Positions 54,173 through 63,654 of a stretch of 64,000 nucleotides of DNA are shown here, piece after piece. The first letter of the stretch is position 1. Each line of letters starts with the position of its first letter. Below the pieces are notes generated by a model that worked only from the letters and a program-made list of their open reading frames with translations, made no database searches and had not been told where the DNA came from. The stretch spans positions 62,001 through 126,000 of the forward strand of contig JBDKTA010000015.1 of NCBI GenBank assembly GCA_039680605.1. Reading direction: 5' to 3'. The DNA comes from Planctomycetaceae bacterium. Its GTDB lineage: Bacteria; Planctomycetota; Phycisphaerae; SM23-33. The position numbers and the translations under genes are program-made.

Positions 54173-55068
54173 CCTCCAACCGCACAACTCAGGCAGGCGC
54201 GCCGGCGGGGATCTGGCGGTGGTGTTCGGCGAACCGTCACTTCAGCGTGGCGGTGGCGGTGCTGGCGTTGACGTGGGTCGCGACGGCGGCCGTGGGGTGG
54301 ATCGTGAAAATGCCCGTGGTCTGGCCCAAGGGCGTGGAGGTGGATCCTTCCTTCCGCCTGACGAGCCTGCCGGACACATTTGGTTCCTACGTGAAGGTTA
54401 CCGAGGACGGGGTGCTTTCGCCGCAGGGTAAGAAAGACGGCAATCCCGACGGCGAACTGGTGTTTTCGGAAAAGGACCTCGAGGCGCTGGGGTACGGCAA
54501 CGCCTTGGACGAGCAGCGCTACCCCCAGCGCTGCAGCGGTTGGTACGTCTCGCGCATTTACGAGAACAAGAGCGCCTCGCCGCAGGATCCCTACCGGTAC
54601 TGGCGGCTGGACGTGTGCTACTACACCGGATCGCGCGACCAGGTTCCGCACGTGGCGGAGATTTGCCTCCAGGCCGGCGGGGCCAGCGTGGACACGCAGG
54701 GCAAGGCTACGTTCGATTTTCCGCATCTGCCCCAGCCCTGGCAGAAGGACGTCGAGATCAACCGGGTGCAGTACAGCGGTCTGCGCGGCAGCGGGGTGGA
54801 CTACTATCTCTTCTCGTGCAACGGAAAACCGCAGACCGACCGCCTGGTCGTGCGAGCGGAGATGTCGTACCCGTGGGTGCGTCATAATTACTTCGCGAAG
54901 ATTCAGTTTTCGCCGTTGGGCGCTACGGCCAATGCGGCCGAGTCCGACGCCGCCGCGGCAGCCTTTCTGTCAGCGGCCATGCCGGAAGTGCTCAAACTGC
55001 TGCCCACGCCGCAAGACATCGATCGGATGGACCAGGCCTACACGCATCCGGACGCCCAGCGTCCATAG
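54169..55068 (+). CDS. Exosortase-associated EpsI-like (DUF3485) protein
   Basis: A 299-residue protein that begins with a TTG at 54169: GGGAGGAG lies 4 bases upstream, and the codon overlaps the exosortase TGA (TTGA). One N-terminal TM (about 26-46; AVAVLALTWVATAAVGWIV) anchors a periplasmic domain with DUF3485/EpsI features (PDTFGSYVKVTEDG; DVCYYTGSRDQVPHVAEICL; MSYPWVRHNYFAKIQF). In many genomes this domain is fused to or follows an exosortase. Its role is thought to be in polysaccharide assembly or exosortase function but is not known biochemically. The overlap implies coupled translation with the exosortase. Confidence 0.88.
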   Translation: MTSNRTTQAGAPAGIWRWCSANRHFSVAVAVLALTWVATAAVGWIVKMPVVWPKGVEVDPSFRLTSLPDTFGSYVKVTEDGVLSPQGKKDGNPDGELVFSEKDLEALGYGNALDEQRYPQRCSGWYVSRIYENKSASPQDPYRYWRLDVCYYTGSRDQVPHVAEICLQAGGASVDTQGKATFDFPHLPQPWQKDVEINRVQYSGLRGSGVDYYLFSCNGKPQTDRLVVRAEMSYPWVRHNYFAKIQFSPLGATANAAESDAAAAAFLSAAMPEVLKLLPTPQDIDRMDQAYTHPDAQRP

Positions 55069-55082
55069 CAATCGGAAGAACC

Positions 55083-58000
55083 ATGGCAAAGAAGAAGAAG
55101 ATCAACAAGACGGTCGTGATTATCCTCGGAAGCATCATCGTGCTGGTGTTGGCCGGTCTGACGTGGCACTGGCGCGAGAAGATCATGAACCGCCTGTTTC
55201 CCAAGGACCCCGTAGCCGCCGAGAAGCGGGGCGACGAGTCCCTGGCCGCCGGGAAGTTCGGCCAGGCGATGGATGACTTCCGCGAGGCGTATGTCTGGTA
55301 TCGCGATCCGTCGCAGACGGCGGAGCGCAACCGTGCGGGTATGAAGAAGGTCAAGGCGTGCTTCTACCGGTACAATCCCCAGATCGACACGGATCCCAGC
55401 GTCACCCAGACGCAGCGCCATGCGGCAGGAAGTGAAGGCTTTCAGACGCTGGTGAAGATGGTTCGCGATGACCCTCAGAACGTCGAAGCGCGAAAAATGC
55501 TTTGCACCATCTACTGGGGCCAGGCCCTCCAGGCCGTCAGGGACGGTAAAGGACCCGACTGGCAGTCGTTTCTGACCCACGCCGGCCTCCTGCTGCAGCA
55601 GACGCCCCAGGATCATGAAGTCTGGTTCCTGATGGGACGCGCGCACAGCCAGATGGCCGGCGACAAGCGTGACAAGGAAGAGATTCAGAAGGCCGTCGAC
55701 GCCTATCGCAAGGCCTTGTCGATATTGAAAGACGAATCGTATTACCGCGAACTGGCCAAGTTCTACGAATGGGCGGGCGACAACGCCGCCGCTGAAGCGG
55801 TGTACAAAGAAGCCTTTGGCTCCGTGGAACCCGCCAATCGCATGCTTCTGCGAGTGGGATACGCCCAGTTCCTGCGGAACACCAATCGCAGCGATGACTG
55901 CCTTACGGAACTGCAGGTAACCGTCAAGGAAAACCCGCAGAAGGCAACAGCCTACATTGCCCTGGCCAACTTCTGGTTGGCCGAGGCCCAGAACAACCGC
56001 CGCGTGCCCGATCCGGCGCTTGTCGCCAAAGCCGTAACCGTCCTGCTGGAAGGGCTCAAAGCCAGTCAGGATGACCCGCAGCTCCATTCGGAACTGGCCA
56101 GGGTCTACATCGTGCAGCAGAAGCGCGACGAAGCCTGCGCCTTGCTGCGACAGGGCATCGCCAGGATTGACGCGGCGCTGGGGAAACTGCCGGCCAAACC
56201 GGCCGTCCCGGCCACGCAACCCTCGGCGGCGGAGCGAGAGCGGTATAGTCTTGAGAAAGCCCGTCCCGCCCTGGTGGCGATGCTGGGGATGGCGTTGATG
56301 GATCATGTCGAGTTCACTTCCGGCGACACGTCCGCGCAGTTGACCGAGGCGAAGAAATGCCTCAAAGAGATTGAAAACTCGGCCAAGCCTCAGGAGCGGG
56401 CCCGCCTGGCGGGGCGCATCGCCCTGATGGAAAACCGCCTCGCCGACGCGGCGGGGCTGCTCGAACAGGCCCACACGCTGTTCAAGGAAGACCCCGAGAA
56501 CCGCGTCAAGGGCAGTCCCGACATGCGGACCGTCAACTCGCTGGTGCGGGTGTACATGATGCAGCAACTGCGGGGCAAGGCCGAATCGCTCGTCGACGAA
56601 GTGCTCAAGGCCGATCCCAACAACGTGCAGTGGTTGATCCAGAAAGCCAAGATCCAGATGGACACCAAGCGCCAGAAGGAGGCGCGGGTCTCGCTGGAGG
56701 GGGCCCTGCGGATCGACCCGGCCAACAGCGAGGCCAGGAATCTGCTTCAGGCGATCCTGGCCGGAAGCGAGGGGCGCGGGCTTCCCGCCTCGTTCGAGCC
56801 TTCCGATCGCGCTGTCGCTTATGTGCTCGAGAGGGTGCGAACGCTCAACGCCGACCAGAAACCGCTCGAGGCCCAGACGCTGCTGGAACAGCTCTATCAG
56901 AAAGCCCCCGCCAACCGCATGGTGCTGGCGAGGCTCTATGACGTCTACATGTTCAACCGCCAGAGCGACAAGGCCCGCCAGTTGCTGCAGAACGCCATCG
57001 CCGCCGATCCCAAGGACGAGTCGCTCAAGACCGCCCTCAGGTTGATCGACGCTCCCGTCTCCGAACGCTTCGCCTCGCAGATGGTGATGCTCGACAAGGT
57101 GACCGACGAATTCCAGAAGAACCTCGCCAAGGCCGACCTGAGCCAGAACGCCGGGAACAAGGCGGACTGGGAGAAGTATCTCAAGGCCGCCGATGCGGCC
57201 AAACCCGGCAGCGTCGAGGTGCTGGGACGGCAGTTCCAGGCCGCTACCGCCACCGGCGACTTGGCGGCGGCCGAGGGCATTGCCGCCAAGGCCAAGGCCT
57301 CCAACGCCGACGGGCTGAACGGTCTGCGTTTTCTGGGCGACCTGGCCCGCCTTCGCGACCAGTACGACCAGGCCATCAGTTGCTACGTCGACGCGCTGAA
57401 ACTCCAGCCCAACAACCTGGTTCTGCGCGACTACCTGGGCCAGTGCTACCTGAAGACCAACCAGGTGGACAAAGGCTGGGCGGAATTCGACCGCTGCGTC
57501 AAGGACGATCCGGCCTTTGCCTCGGCGATCAAGTCGCTGGCGATGATCGCCCAGGCCCGCGGCAACATCGACGAGTTCAGCCGGCGGATCGAACGCCTGC
57601 ACGAGTTGACTCCGGATGACCCCTACGTGCGCGAGAATTATCTGGGCGTTCTGGCGCGGTCCATCGACACCCGAAAAGATGCCCTGACCGAACTGATCTC
57701 CCGCCGCGAGCAGATCCTGCGCACGGCGCCCGACGACATGAAGAACATCCTGGGCCTGGCCGTTCTGTACGAGCAGGACAACCGCCTCCAGCGGGCCGAG
57801 GAACTCTACCGCAGAGTCTTCGACAACGCCACTCTCGACCGCCGCTATCGCACGGCGGTCCTGGGCGAGTTCCTCGTGCGCCAGAAACGCTATGGCGACG
57901 TCGACACGATCTATGCCGCACTCTTGAGCGAACAGATGCCCGCCGGCGAAAAGGTCAAGGCCTACCTGGACTATGGACGGCTTCTGGCCCAGCACAGCTT

Positions 58001-59657
58001 CGACCTGGCGGTCGCCGCCTATCAGAAGGCGCTGGATCTGGATCCCAACAACCCGCAGCCTTATCGGGAAATCGCCCAGGTGATGGCGATGCAGAAGAAA
58101 CTGCCCAAGGCGGCCGAGTTCCTGGACCGTTCGCTGAAAGTCCAGGACGACGCAACCACCCGCTCGAACCTGGCGCAGATTTACATGGAAATGAAGGATT
58201 ATCCTGCCGCGCTGGCCCAGGCCGACAAGATCATCGCCGCCAACGCCGACGCCACCGGCGGATACATGCTCAAGGGCGCTATCCTGGGCACGCAAGCCCA
58301 GTATGACCAAGCGGAGAAGATGTTCACCAAGGTCCTGTCCATGGAGCCCAACAATGCCCAGGCGCTGCTCAACAGGGCCCAGGTGATCCAGGCCCTGCCC
58401 GACGTCGGGCGGGCTAAACTGGACCTGGCCGAGGCGCAGCGCATGAATCGCGATCCTGCCCTGGGCATGCAGATCGCCCGCGTCTATGCCTCGATGGGCG
58501 ACCAGGACGCCGCCATCGGCGCCTTGCTGGTGGTCAAGGACCAGCAGCCCCGCCATCGCGAGGCCATCGGTAGTCTGATCAACCTCTATGTCGCCAGAAA
58601 AGAACTGGAAAAGGCCCAGCGCCTGATCGACGAAGCCGTCGGCTATTACCCCAACGACGCGGCGATACGGTTGGAACGCGCCGCCCTTCTGAACATGAGA
58701 GGGCAGAAGGACCTGGCGATGGACGAGATCGTCAATGCTCTGAAACTCGCCCCCGATAACGATCGCGCCGTCGAGATGTACCTGGCCGCTCTGCTCAACG
58801 ACAAGCGATACGACCAGGTGATCGAGGCCGCCAAGACCTATGCCGCTAAAGAATCCATGGCGCCGATGCTGGCGACCCTTACCGGAAGAGCCCTGGTGGG
58901 ACTGAACCAGATCCCCCAGGCCGATGCCCAGTTCAAGCTGGCCTTGCAGAAGACCTCCGGAATACAGACCGCCGCGGTCGTGACGGAGATTTCGCGCGCC
59001 TACGGCAAGGACTCCATGGAGAAACTCATCGCCTGGCGAAGCCTGTGCCCCAAGAGTGCCGAATACCGCCTGCGCCTGGGCGAGTTGATGCAGGGACCCG
59101 GGCAGGATCCCCAAGGGGCTGTGGCGATCTTCCAGGAAGCCCTCGCGCTGACGGCGGACAAGTCACTGCAGGCCGAGCTGTGGTGCAAGATCGGCACCCT
59201 CTACCAGGTCTCGGAGAAGATCAAGAGCTCCGCCAAGGCCGCCGAGGCCTACGAGAAAGCCATCGCGGCCAATCCCAACCATCTCCAGTCGCTCAACAAC
59301 CTGGCGTACATGAACTGCGAAGATCTCAAGGACTACGCCAAGGCCGAGGACTACGGCGCCCGCGCGTATCGCCTCGCGCCGGCGGACCCCAACATCCTGG
59401 ACACCTACGGGTGGATCCTGTGCAACACGAAGAAGTATGCCCAGGCCGAACCGGTGCTGCGCAAAGCAGTAGAACTTGGCGCACGCAAAGCCGTCTTCCT
59501 GTATCATCTGGGGTGTCTCTATGAGCAGACCGGACAAGCGGCCCAGGCCCGCAGTCTCTTTGAAGAAGCCCAGAAAGTGGCCGCTCCGGGGGACGGGAAG
59601 ACCCTCCAGCAGGAGATTGACGCCGCCGTGAAACGCACGGGCGGCGGAAGGAAGTAA
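55083..59657 (+). CDS. Membrane-anchored giant TPR protein (PrsT-like)
   Basis: A 1524-residue protein with a basic start and a single TM (residues about 10-29; VVIILGSIIVLVLAGL). The rest is more than 30 TPR units in tandem (e.g. YDQAISCYVDALKLQPNNLV; YAQAEPVLRKAVELGARKAV), placed in the periplasm by the positive-inside rule. It sits between the EpsI-like gene and the Wzz/kinase gene, the place taken in exosortase loci by the large TPR protein PrsT. It probably scaffolds the polysaccharide synthesis or export machinery. The ribosome site is GGAAG; the stop is 2 bases before the next ATG. Confidence 0.9.
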   Translation: MAKKKKINKTVVIILGSIIVLVLAGLTWHWREKIMNRLFPKDPVAAEKRGDESLAAGKFGQAMDDFREAYVWYRDPSQTAERNRAGMKKVKACFYRYNPQIDTDPSVTQTQRHAAGSEGFQTLVKMVRDDPQNVEARKMLCTIYWGQALQAVRDGKGPDWQSFLTHAGLLLQQTPQDHEVWFLMGRAHSQMAGDKRDKEEIQKAVDAYRKALSILKDESYYRELAKFYEWAGDNAAAEAVYKEAFGSVEPANRMLLRVGYAQFLRNTNRSDDCLTELQVTVKENPQKATAYIALANFWLAEAQNNRRVPDPALVAKAVTVLLEGLKASQDDPQLHSELARVYIVQQKRDEACALLRQGIARIDAALGKLPAKPAVPATQPSAAERERYSLEKARPALVAMLGMALMDHVEFTSGDTSAQLTEAKKCLKEIENSAKPQERARLAGRIALMENRLADAAGLLEQAHTLFKEDPENRVKGSPDMRTVNSLVRVYMMQQLRGKAESLVDEVLKADPNNVQWLIQKAKIQMDTKRQKEARVSLEGALRIDPANSEARNLLQAILAGSEGRGLPASFEPSDRAVAYVLERVRTLNADQKPLEAQTLLEQLYQKAPANRMVLARLYDVYMFNRQSDKARQLLQNAIAADPKDESLKTALRLIDAPVSERFASQMVMLDKVTDEFQKNLAKADLSQNAGNKADWEKYLKAADAAKPGSVEVLGRQFQAATATGDLAAAEGIAAKAKASNADGLNGLRFLGDLARLRDQYDQAISCYVDALKLQPNNLVLRDYLGQCYLKTNQVDKGWAEFDRCVKDDPAFASAIKSLAMIAQARGNIDEFSRRIERLHELTPDDPYVRENYLGVLARSIDTRKDALTELISRREQILRTAPDDMKNILGLAVLYEQDNRLQRAEELYRRVFDNATLDRRYRTAVLGEFLVRQKRYGDVDTIYAALLSEQMPAGEKVKAYLDYGRLLAQHSFDLAVAAYQKALDLDPNNPQPYREIAQVMAMQKKLPKAAEFLDRSLKVQDDATTRSNLAQIYMEMKDYPAALAQADKIIAANADATGGYMLKGAILGTQAQYDQAEKMFTKVLSMEPNNAQALLNRAQVIQALPDVGRAKLDLAEAQRMNRDPALGMQIARVYASMGDQDAAIGALLVVKDQQPRHREAIGSLINLYVARKELEKAQRLIDEAVGYYPNDAAIRLERAALLNMRGQKDLAMDEIVNALKLAPDNDRAVEMYLAALLNDKRYDQVIEAAKTYAAKESMAPMLATLTGRALVGLNQIPQADAQFKLALQKTSGIQTAAVVTEISRAYGKDSMEKLIAWRSLCPKSAEYRLRLGELMQGPGQDPQGAVAIFQEALALTADKSLQAELWCKIGTLYQVSEKIKSSAKAAEAYEKAIAANPNHLQSLNNLAYMNCEDLKDYAKAEDYGARAYRLAPADPNILDTYGWILCNTKKYAQAEPVLRKAVELGARKAVFLYHLGCLYEQTGQAAQARSLFEEAQKVAAPGDGKTLQQEIDAAVKRTGGGRK

Positions 59658-59659
59658 AC

Positions 59660-61936
59660 ATGCCTCCAATCCAGATGCGCGATCGATATCCGCTGGCGCG
59701 ACCGCTGGCTGACGTCCGGCACCGCGCTGCGCCCGCCGCGACCGGGGCGACTGCGCCCGCCGGCGGGCTGACCGGACGCGATTTCATGCGCATGCTCCGC
59801 AAACGCAAATGGTGGGTGATCATCTGCGTGGCGGTCTTCGGCTCGGGGGCGTTCACCGCCACGCTGCTGTGGCGCCAGTTCGCGCCGCAGTATCGCGTCA
59901 AAGCCGACCTCTACGTCAATCCCCTTCGCCAGCAAACCAACAGTTTCGTCCAGCCCAAGGGCGAGTTTACCTCCGACTCGGCCGGCACGGCCCGCCTGCA
60001 GCACGCCCGCATGATCGGAACGCCCGAGTTTCTCAGGGTGGCTTGCGACGCGCCCGAGGTCACCAAAACGCGATGGTACAAACGCAATAAGGCCAACGCC
60101 GTCGATCTGCTCGTCAGCGGGCTCTCGAACGACATGTATCAGGACGAAAACCGCCTGGGAATTTCCTTCACCAGCGTGGCCCCGTCTGACGAAGACCGCG
60201 GTGACCTGGCCGAAATCCTGCGAGCCATCGTCGAGGAATACGTCCGGACCATCAAGGAACGCGCCGCAAGGGACGTCACCGAGAGTATCGCATCCTTGAA
60301 AAAGCAAAAGGCCGGCCAGGAGGAGCAACTGGCCGATCTGCGACGCCGGGTGGGAATGCTCGGCCTGGCGGAGATGGGCACCATCGCCAACCTCATCCAG
60401 ACCAAAGCCGCCAAGCTGGACACCATCAACCAGGTGAAGATCCAACTCGACCTGGAGCTTCAGGCCGCCCAGGGGCGGCTCAATGATCTAGACCAGAAAA
60501 AGGCTCAGGGAAAGCTTGCAGAAAGCCCGGAACTGGCCATTCTTGTGGAAGATGACCCGCAGATCCGGCAAATGCGCGACCGGGAAGCGATGGCGCAATT
60601 GAGCTTGGCCTCGTTGCAGGCCAGCTATGGTCCCAAAGACCACCGCGTGATCCAGGCCCAGGCCAACATCGCCACCCTGGCTGAACAGATGATCCGTCAG
60701 CGGGCCGCCGTGCTGGAGAGCAAGTATCTCAGCATGCGGCCTCGCTACGAGGGCGATGTCAATCGCATCACGGCTCAGAGACTTGCCCTGGCCAAACAGG
60801 AACAGCCGGTCAACACCGATATCCAGACCCTGCAGAAGAACCTCAAGGAACTGCAGGATCTCAAGACGCAGGAGAACATCAAGCAGGGCTACGTCCAGAA
60901 ACTCGACGAGCAACTGCTGGTCTTGACGATCCGCGAGAAGGAACTCACCCCCGTCTGGATGAGCCAGGCGCCCACGCCGCCGGTTGTGACCGACATCGCC
61001 AAACCGCTATGGTCGATGATGATGGCCGGGGGCATCATCGCCGGGCTGGTGGTGGGCCTGGGCCTGGCGATGGCGCTGGAGTTTCTCGATAGCACCGTCA
61101 AAGGTCCCCGAGACCTCACGCGCCGGCTCGATCTGCCGGTGCTGGGGATTATCCCGCACGTGGAAGACCTCGAAGAGAGTTTCCGCGAAGTGGCGATGGC
61201 CTTCGCCGAACATCCCGATTCGATGGTCTGCGAAGCGCATCGACAGATCCGCACCACGCTGCAGTTCAGCAGCCCCGCCAATCAGCAACGCAGCATCCTG
61301 ATCTCCAGCGCCATGCCTGGAGAGGGACGCACCACCCTGACGATGAACCTCGCCCACGCCATCGCCCGCGGCGGAAAACGCGTCCTGGTCGTCGACGCCA
61401 ACTTCCGCCAGCCGGCTCTGCAGCGCCTCGTCCCGGCCTGCCCCGAGCGAGGGCTCAGCAACGCCTTGATCGGACAGATCGACTGGCGGTCGGCCGTGGC
61501 GGAACTCGAACCGAACTTCGACGTTCTGGGGGCAGGACCCCTGCCGCCCAATCCCGCCGAACTGCTCGGCAGCGAGCAGATGCTCTCGATCCTCACCGAG
61601 ATGACCGACGCCTACGACCAGGTGCTCCTGGACGGCGCGCCGTGCGTGGTCGTCACCGACCCGGTAGCCCTGAGCACCCTCGTCGACGGCGTCATTATCG
61701 TCGTCCGCGCCGGCGCCAGCACCAGCGGGCTCGTCCAACGCGCCCGCGACCTGTTCACCCGCGTCGGGGCGCACCTGTTCGGCGTCGTGCTCAATGCCGT
61801 GCGCGCCGAGGCCGGAGGCTACCTGCGGCAGAACTACGACACGTTCTACGAGTACCGCTCCCAGGCCACCCTGCCCGCGCTGCCGCCGGGGGCGGCCGCT
61901 GCCTCCACAGGCTCTGGGCCCGACCCGGCGTCGTGA
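59660..61936 (+). CDS. Wzz-type chain-length regulator / BY-kinase with altered Walker A
   Basis: A 758-residue inner-membrane protein. TMs at about 51-71 (WWVIICVAVFGSGAFTATLL) and 453-477 (MMAGGIIAGLVVGLGLAMAL) flank a periplasmic coiled-coil Wzz domain. The cytoplasmic part (about 495-745) is a BY-kinase domain with Walker A' (VLVVDANFRQP), Walker B (YDQVLLDGAP) and a C-terminal Tyr cluster (YLRQNYDTFYEYR). The Walker A reads SAMPGEGRTTLT: the invariant lysine is Arg557. That should weaken or remove ATP hydrolysis, so it may act as a regulator only. It is the last gene of the exopolysaccharide/exosortase operon, 2 bases after the TPR gene. No glycosyltransferases or flippase are in the window. 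Confidence 0.9.
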   Translation: MPPIQMRDRYPLARPLADVRHRAAPAATGATAPAGGLTGRDFMRMLRKRKWWVIICVAVFGSGAFTATLLWRQFAPQYRVKADLYVNPLRQQTNSFVQPKGEFTSDSAGTARLQHARMIGTPEFLRVACDAPEVTKTRWYKRNKANAVDLLVSGLSNDMYQDENRLGISFTSVAPSDEDRGDLAEILRAIVEEYVRTIKERAARDVTESIASLKKQKAGQEEQLADLRRRVGMLGLAEMGTIANLIQTKAAKLDTINQVKIQLDLELQAAQGRLNDLDQKKAQGKLAESPELAILVEDDPQIRQMRDREAMAQLSLASLQASYGPKDHRVIQAQANIATLAEQMIRQRAAVLESKYLSMRPRYEGDVNRITAQRLALAKQEQPVNTDIQTLQKNLKELQDLKTQENIKQGYVQKLDEQLLVLTIREKELTPVWMSQAPTPPVVTDIAKPLWSMMMAGGIIAGLVVGLGLAMALEFLDSTVKGPRDLTRRLDLPVLGIIPHVEDLEESFREVAMAFAEHPDSMVCEAHRQIRTTLQFSSPANQQRSILISSAMPGEGRTTLTMNLAHAIARGGKRVLVVDANFRQPALQRLVPACPERGLSNALIGQIDWRSAVAELEPNFDVLGAGPLPPNPAELLGSEQMLSILTEMTDAYDQVLLDGAPCVVVTDPVALSTLVDGVIIVVRAGASTSGLVQRARDLFTRVGAHLFGVVLNAVRAEAGGYLRQNYDTFYEYRSQATLPALPPGAAAASTGSGPDPAS

Positions 61937-61982
61937 CCTGCCACAGAGCACATAGAGTACTTCTTGATCCGGAGATCGAGTT

Positions 61983-62066
61983 AGCCGCTGAGGTCGCTGA
62001 GGTCGCAGAGGGAAGAAGTCGCTTTTCTTTCGGCCTCCTCAGCGTCCTCAGCGACATCTGCGGCTA
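61983..62066. repeat. Repeat family E as an inverted pair
   Basis: AGCCGCTGAGGTCGCTGAGG (61983-62002) and its approximate inverse CCTCAGCGTCCTCAGCGACA...GCGGCT (62037-62066) enclose 34 bases. It could fold as a terminator-like hairpin after the exopolysaccharide operon. Confidence 0.65.
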
Positions 62067-62122
62067 TGTACTGCAAGAGAGTTGAGCACACCCGGCCGAG
62101 CCTTAACTGGGCGGCGGTTTCC

Positions 62123-62152
62123 TTGACTGCATGATGGCTCTGACGGTACAGT
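62123..62152 (+). promoter_or_regulatory. Possible sigma-70-type promoter upstream of tRNA-Thr
   Basis: TTGACT (62123-62128), 18 bases, TACAGT (62147-62152). The distance to the tRNA is about 85 bases; a nearer TATGAT at 62207 is an alternative. Both rest on consensus match only. Confidence 0.4.
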
Positions 62153-62237
62153 AAGCCTCTCCCCGCGGAGGGTGCGGGATTTTTCGGATTGGCCTTGCCG
62201 GGCGACTATGATTTCAGGCAAGGCGGACGGACCAGCG

Positions 62238-62308
62238 CCAGCGTAGCTCAACGGTAGAGCACAGCTTTTGTAAAGCTGGGGTTGTGGGTTCGATTCCCTC
62301 CGCTGGCT
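62238..62308 (+). tRNA. tRNA-Thr (anticodon TGT)
   Basis: The sequence folds as a standard class I tRNA: acceptor GCCAGCG/CGCTGGC, D arm GCTC/GAGC, anticodon stem CAGCT/AGCTG with loop TTTGTAA (anticodon TGT), and T arm with GTTCGATTC (one mismatch in the stem). CCA is not encoded. It reads ACA and related threonine codons. The next gene's ribosome site (AGGAGAG) begins 3 bases after it. Confidence 0.95.
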
Positions 62309-62325
62309 TCAGGAGAGATGCGCCT

Positions 62326-63624
62326 ATGATCGACACGCCGGCGCCGGCACCGACATTCAGCCTGCACAACCGCACGTTGTGGATTCCCCGCATGACGCAC
62401 ATCGGCGCGCGGATGGCCGCGGCGGCCTTTCGCTCGCAGGGCATCGACGCGCGAACCACCCCCGAGAGCGACGAACGCACGCTCGAACTGGGCGGCCTCC
62501 ACACCAGCGGCGAAGAGTGCTACCCCCAGAAGATCACGCTGGGCAACTTCCTGCGCATCATCGAAGCGCCCGACTTCGACCCCGACCGCCACGCCTTCTT
62601 CATGCCCACCGCCGAAGGCCCGTGCCGCTTCGGCCAATACCGCGAGTACCTGCGGCAACTGCTGGACTCGATGGGGCACAAAGACGTTCCGGTGATCTCG
62701 CCCTCCAGCCGCAACGGCTATGAGGGCGTCAGCGCTCACGCCACCGACATGGTGCGCCTGATCTGGCGGTCGCTGGTCTGCGGCGACATCCTGCGCAAGA
62801 TGCTGCTCAAGACCCGCCCCTACGAGACCATCGCCGGCGCCTGCGACGAAGTGTACCAGTGGAGCATCGAGCACATCGAGAGCGTCGTGGAAAAGCCCGG
62901 CGTTTCCGCCCGGGCGCGCCTGGGCCAGCTCGTCGAGGCCATGATGCACTGCCGCGACCGCTTCCGCGCCGTGGGCGTGCGCTACACGCAGGATCGCCCC
63001 CTCATCGGCGTGGTGGGGGAAATCTTCTGCCGGCTTAACACCTTCAGCAACTACGACGCCATCCGCCAGATCGAATCTCACGGCGGCGAGGCCTGGCTCA
63101 GCGACGTGGGCGAATGGGTCTGGTACACCAACTGGTCGCACAAGGCCCTGCTGCGGCGCGACGGCAAGACCGTGTCGCTGGAGATGCTGGGCGCCTTCAT
63201 CAAGAACGCCATCCAGCGCCGCGACGAACAGTGCCTGCTGGCGCCGTTCAAAGAAGATTTCGAGGGCTACGAAGAACCCCACGATATCCACCACGAGGTG
63301 CTCGATCCGGCGTGGCCGTACCTGCCCGCCGACGGGGCCCTGGGCGAAATGGTGCTCTCCGTCGGCAAAGGCATCTACCTGTACGAGAAGGGCGCCGACG
63401 GCATCATCGACATCAGCCCCTTCACCTGCATGAACGGGATCGTCTCCGAAGCGGTGTATCATGACGTCGCGGCAGACCACGACGGCATCCCGATCCGAAA
63501 TTTCTACTTCGACTCCTCCAGCAGCAACCTCGAACGCGATCTGGATATCTTTATCGAACTGGCGGTCAGCTATCAGAAGCGAAAGACCAAACGACGCCGT
63601 TTTCCGAAGTGTTTTTCCGTGTAA
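62326..63624 (+). CDS. HgdB-like CoA-dehydratase-activase-related protein
   Basis: A 432-residue cytoplasmic protein. ATG 62326 is 8 bases after AGGAGAG. It resembles the C-terminal part of multi-domain activase proteins and the dehydratase subunits HgdB/BcrB: LHTSGEECYPQKITLGNFLR, FMPTAEGPCRFGQYREYLRQ, SPSSRNGYEG, IGVVGEIFCRLNTFSNYDAI and ISPFTCMNGIVSEAV. The cysteines in EECYPQK, GPCRFG and FTCMNG could hold an Fe-S cluster. In many anaerobes this part is encoded directly after or fused to the double-ASKHA/DUF2229 protein. Here that protein is 25 kb away at 33826. The gene may be co-transcribed with tRNA-Thr. Confidence 0.85.
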   Translation: MIDTPAPAPTFSLHNRTLWIPRMTHIGARMAAAAFRSQGIDARTTPESDERTLELGGLHTSGEECYPQKITLGNFLRIIEAPDFDPDRHAFFMPTAEGPCRFGQYREYLRQLLDSMGHKDVPVISPSSRNGYEGVSAHATDMVRLIWRSLVCGDILRKMLLKTRPYETIAGACDEVYQWSIEHIESVVEKPGVSARARLGQLVEAMMHCRDRFRAVGVRYTQDRPLIGVVGEIFCRLNTFSNYDAIRQIESHGGEAWLSDVGEWVWYTNWSHKALLRRDGKTVSLEMLGAFIKNAIQRRDEQCLLAPFKEDFEGYEEPHDIHHEVLDPAWPYLPADGALGEMVLSVGKGIYLYEKGADGIIDISPFTCMNGIVSEAVYHDVAADHDGIPIRNFYFDSSSSNLERDLDIFIELAVSYQKRKTKRRRFPKCFSV

Positions 63625-63654
63625 CCGCAAGGGCCGGCGCAGGACAATCCGTAC

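Larger units (their letters stand above)
61937..62237. other. Intergenic region before tRNA-Thr
   Basis: It holds no gene. It contains the family E inverted repeat (61983-62066), a promoter candidate (62123-62152) and a TATGAT (62207-62212) about 25 bases before the tRNA, which could be the -10 that serves it. Confidence 0.55.

Noticed and set aside
55038-59114. 1358-residue minus-strand open frame
   Set aside because: It is antisense to the TPR gene. The sense frame has clear TPR repeats, a TM and a ribosome site. Long antisense frames are expected in GC-rich DNA of this codon use.
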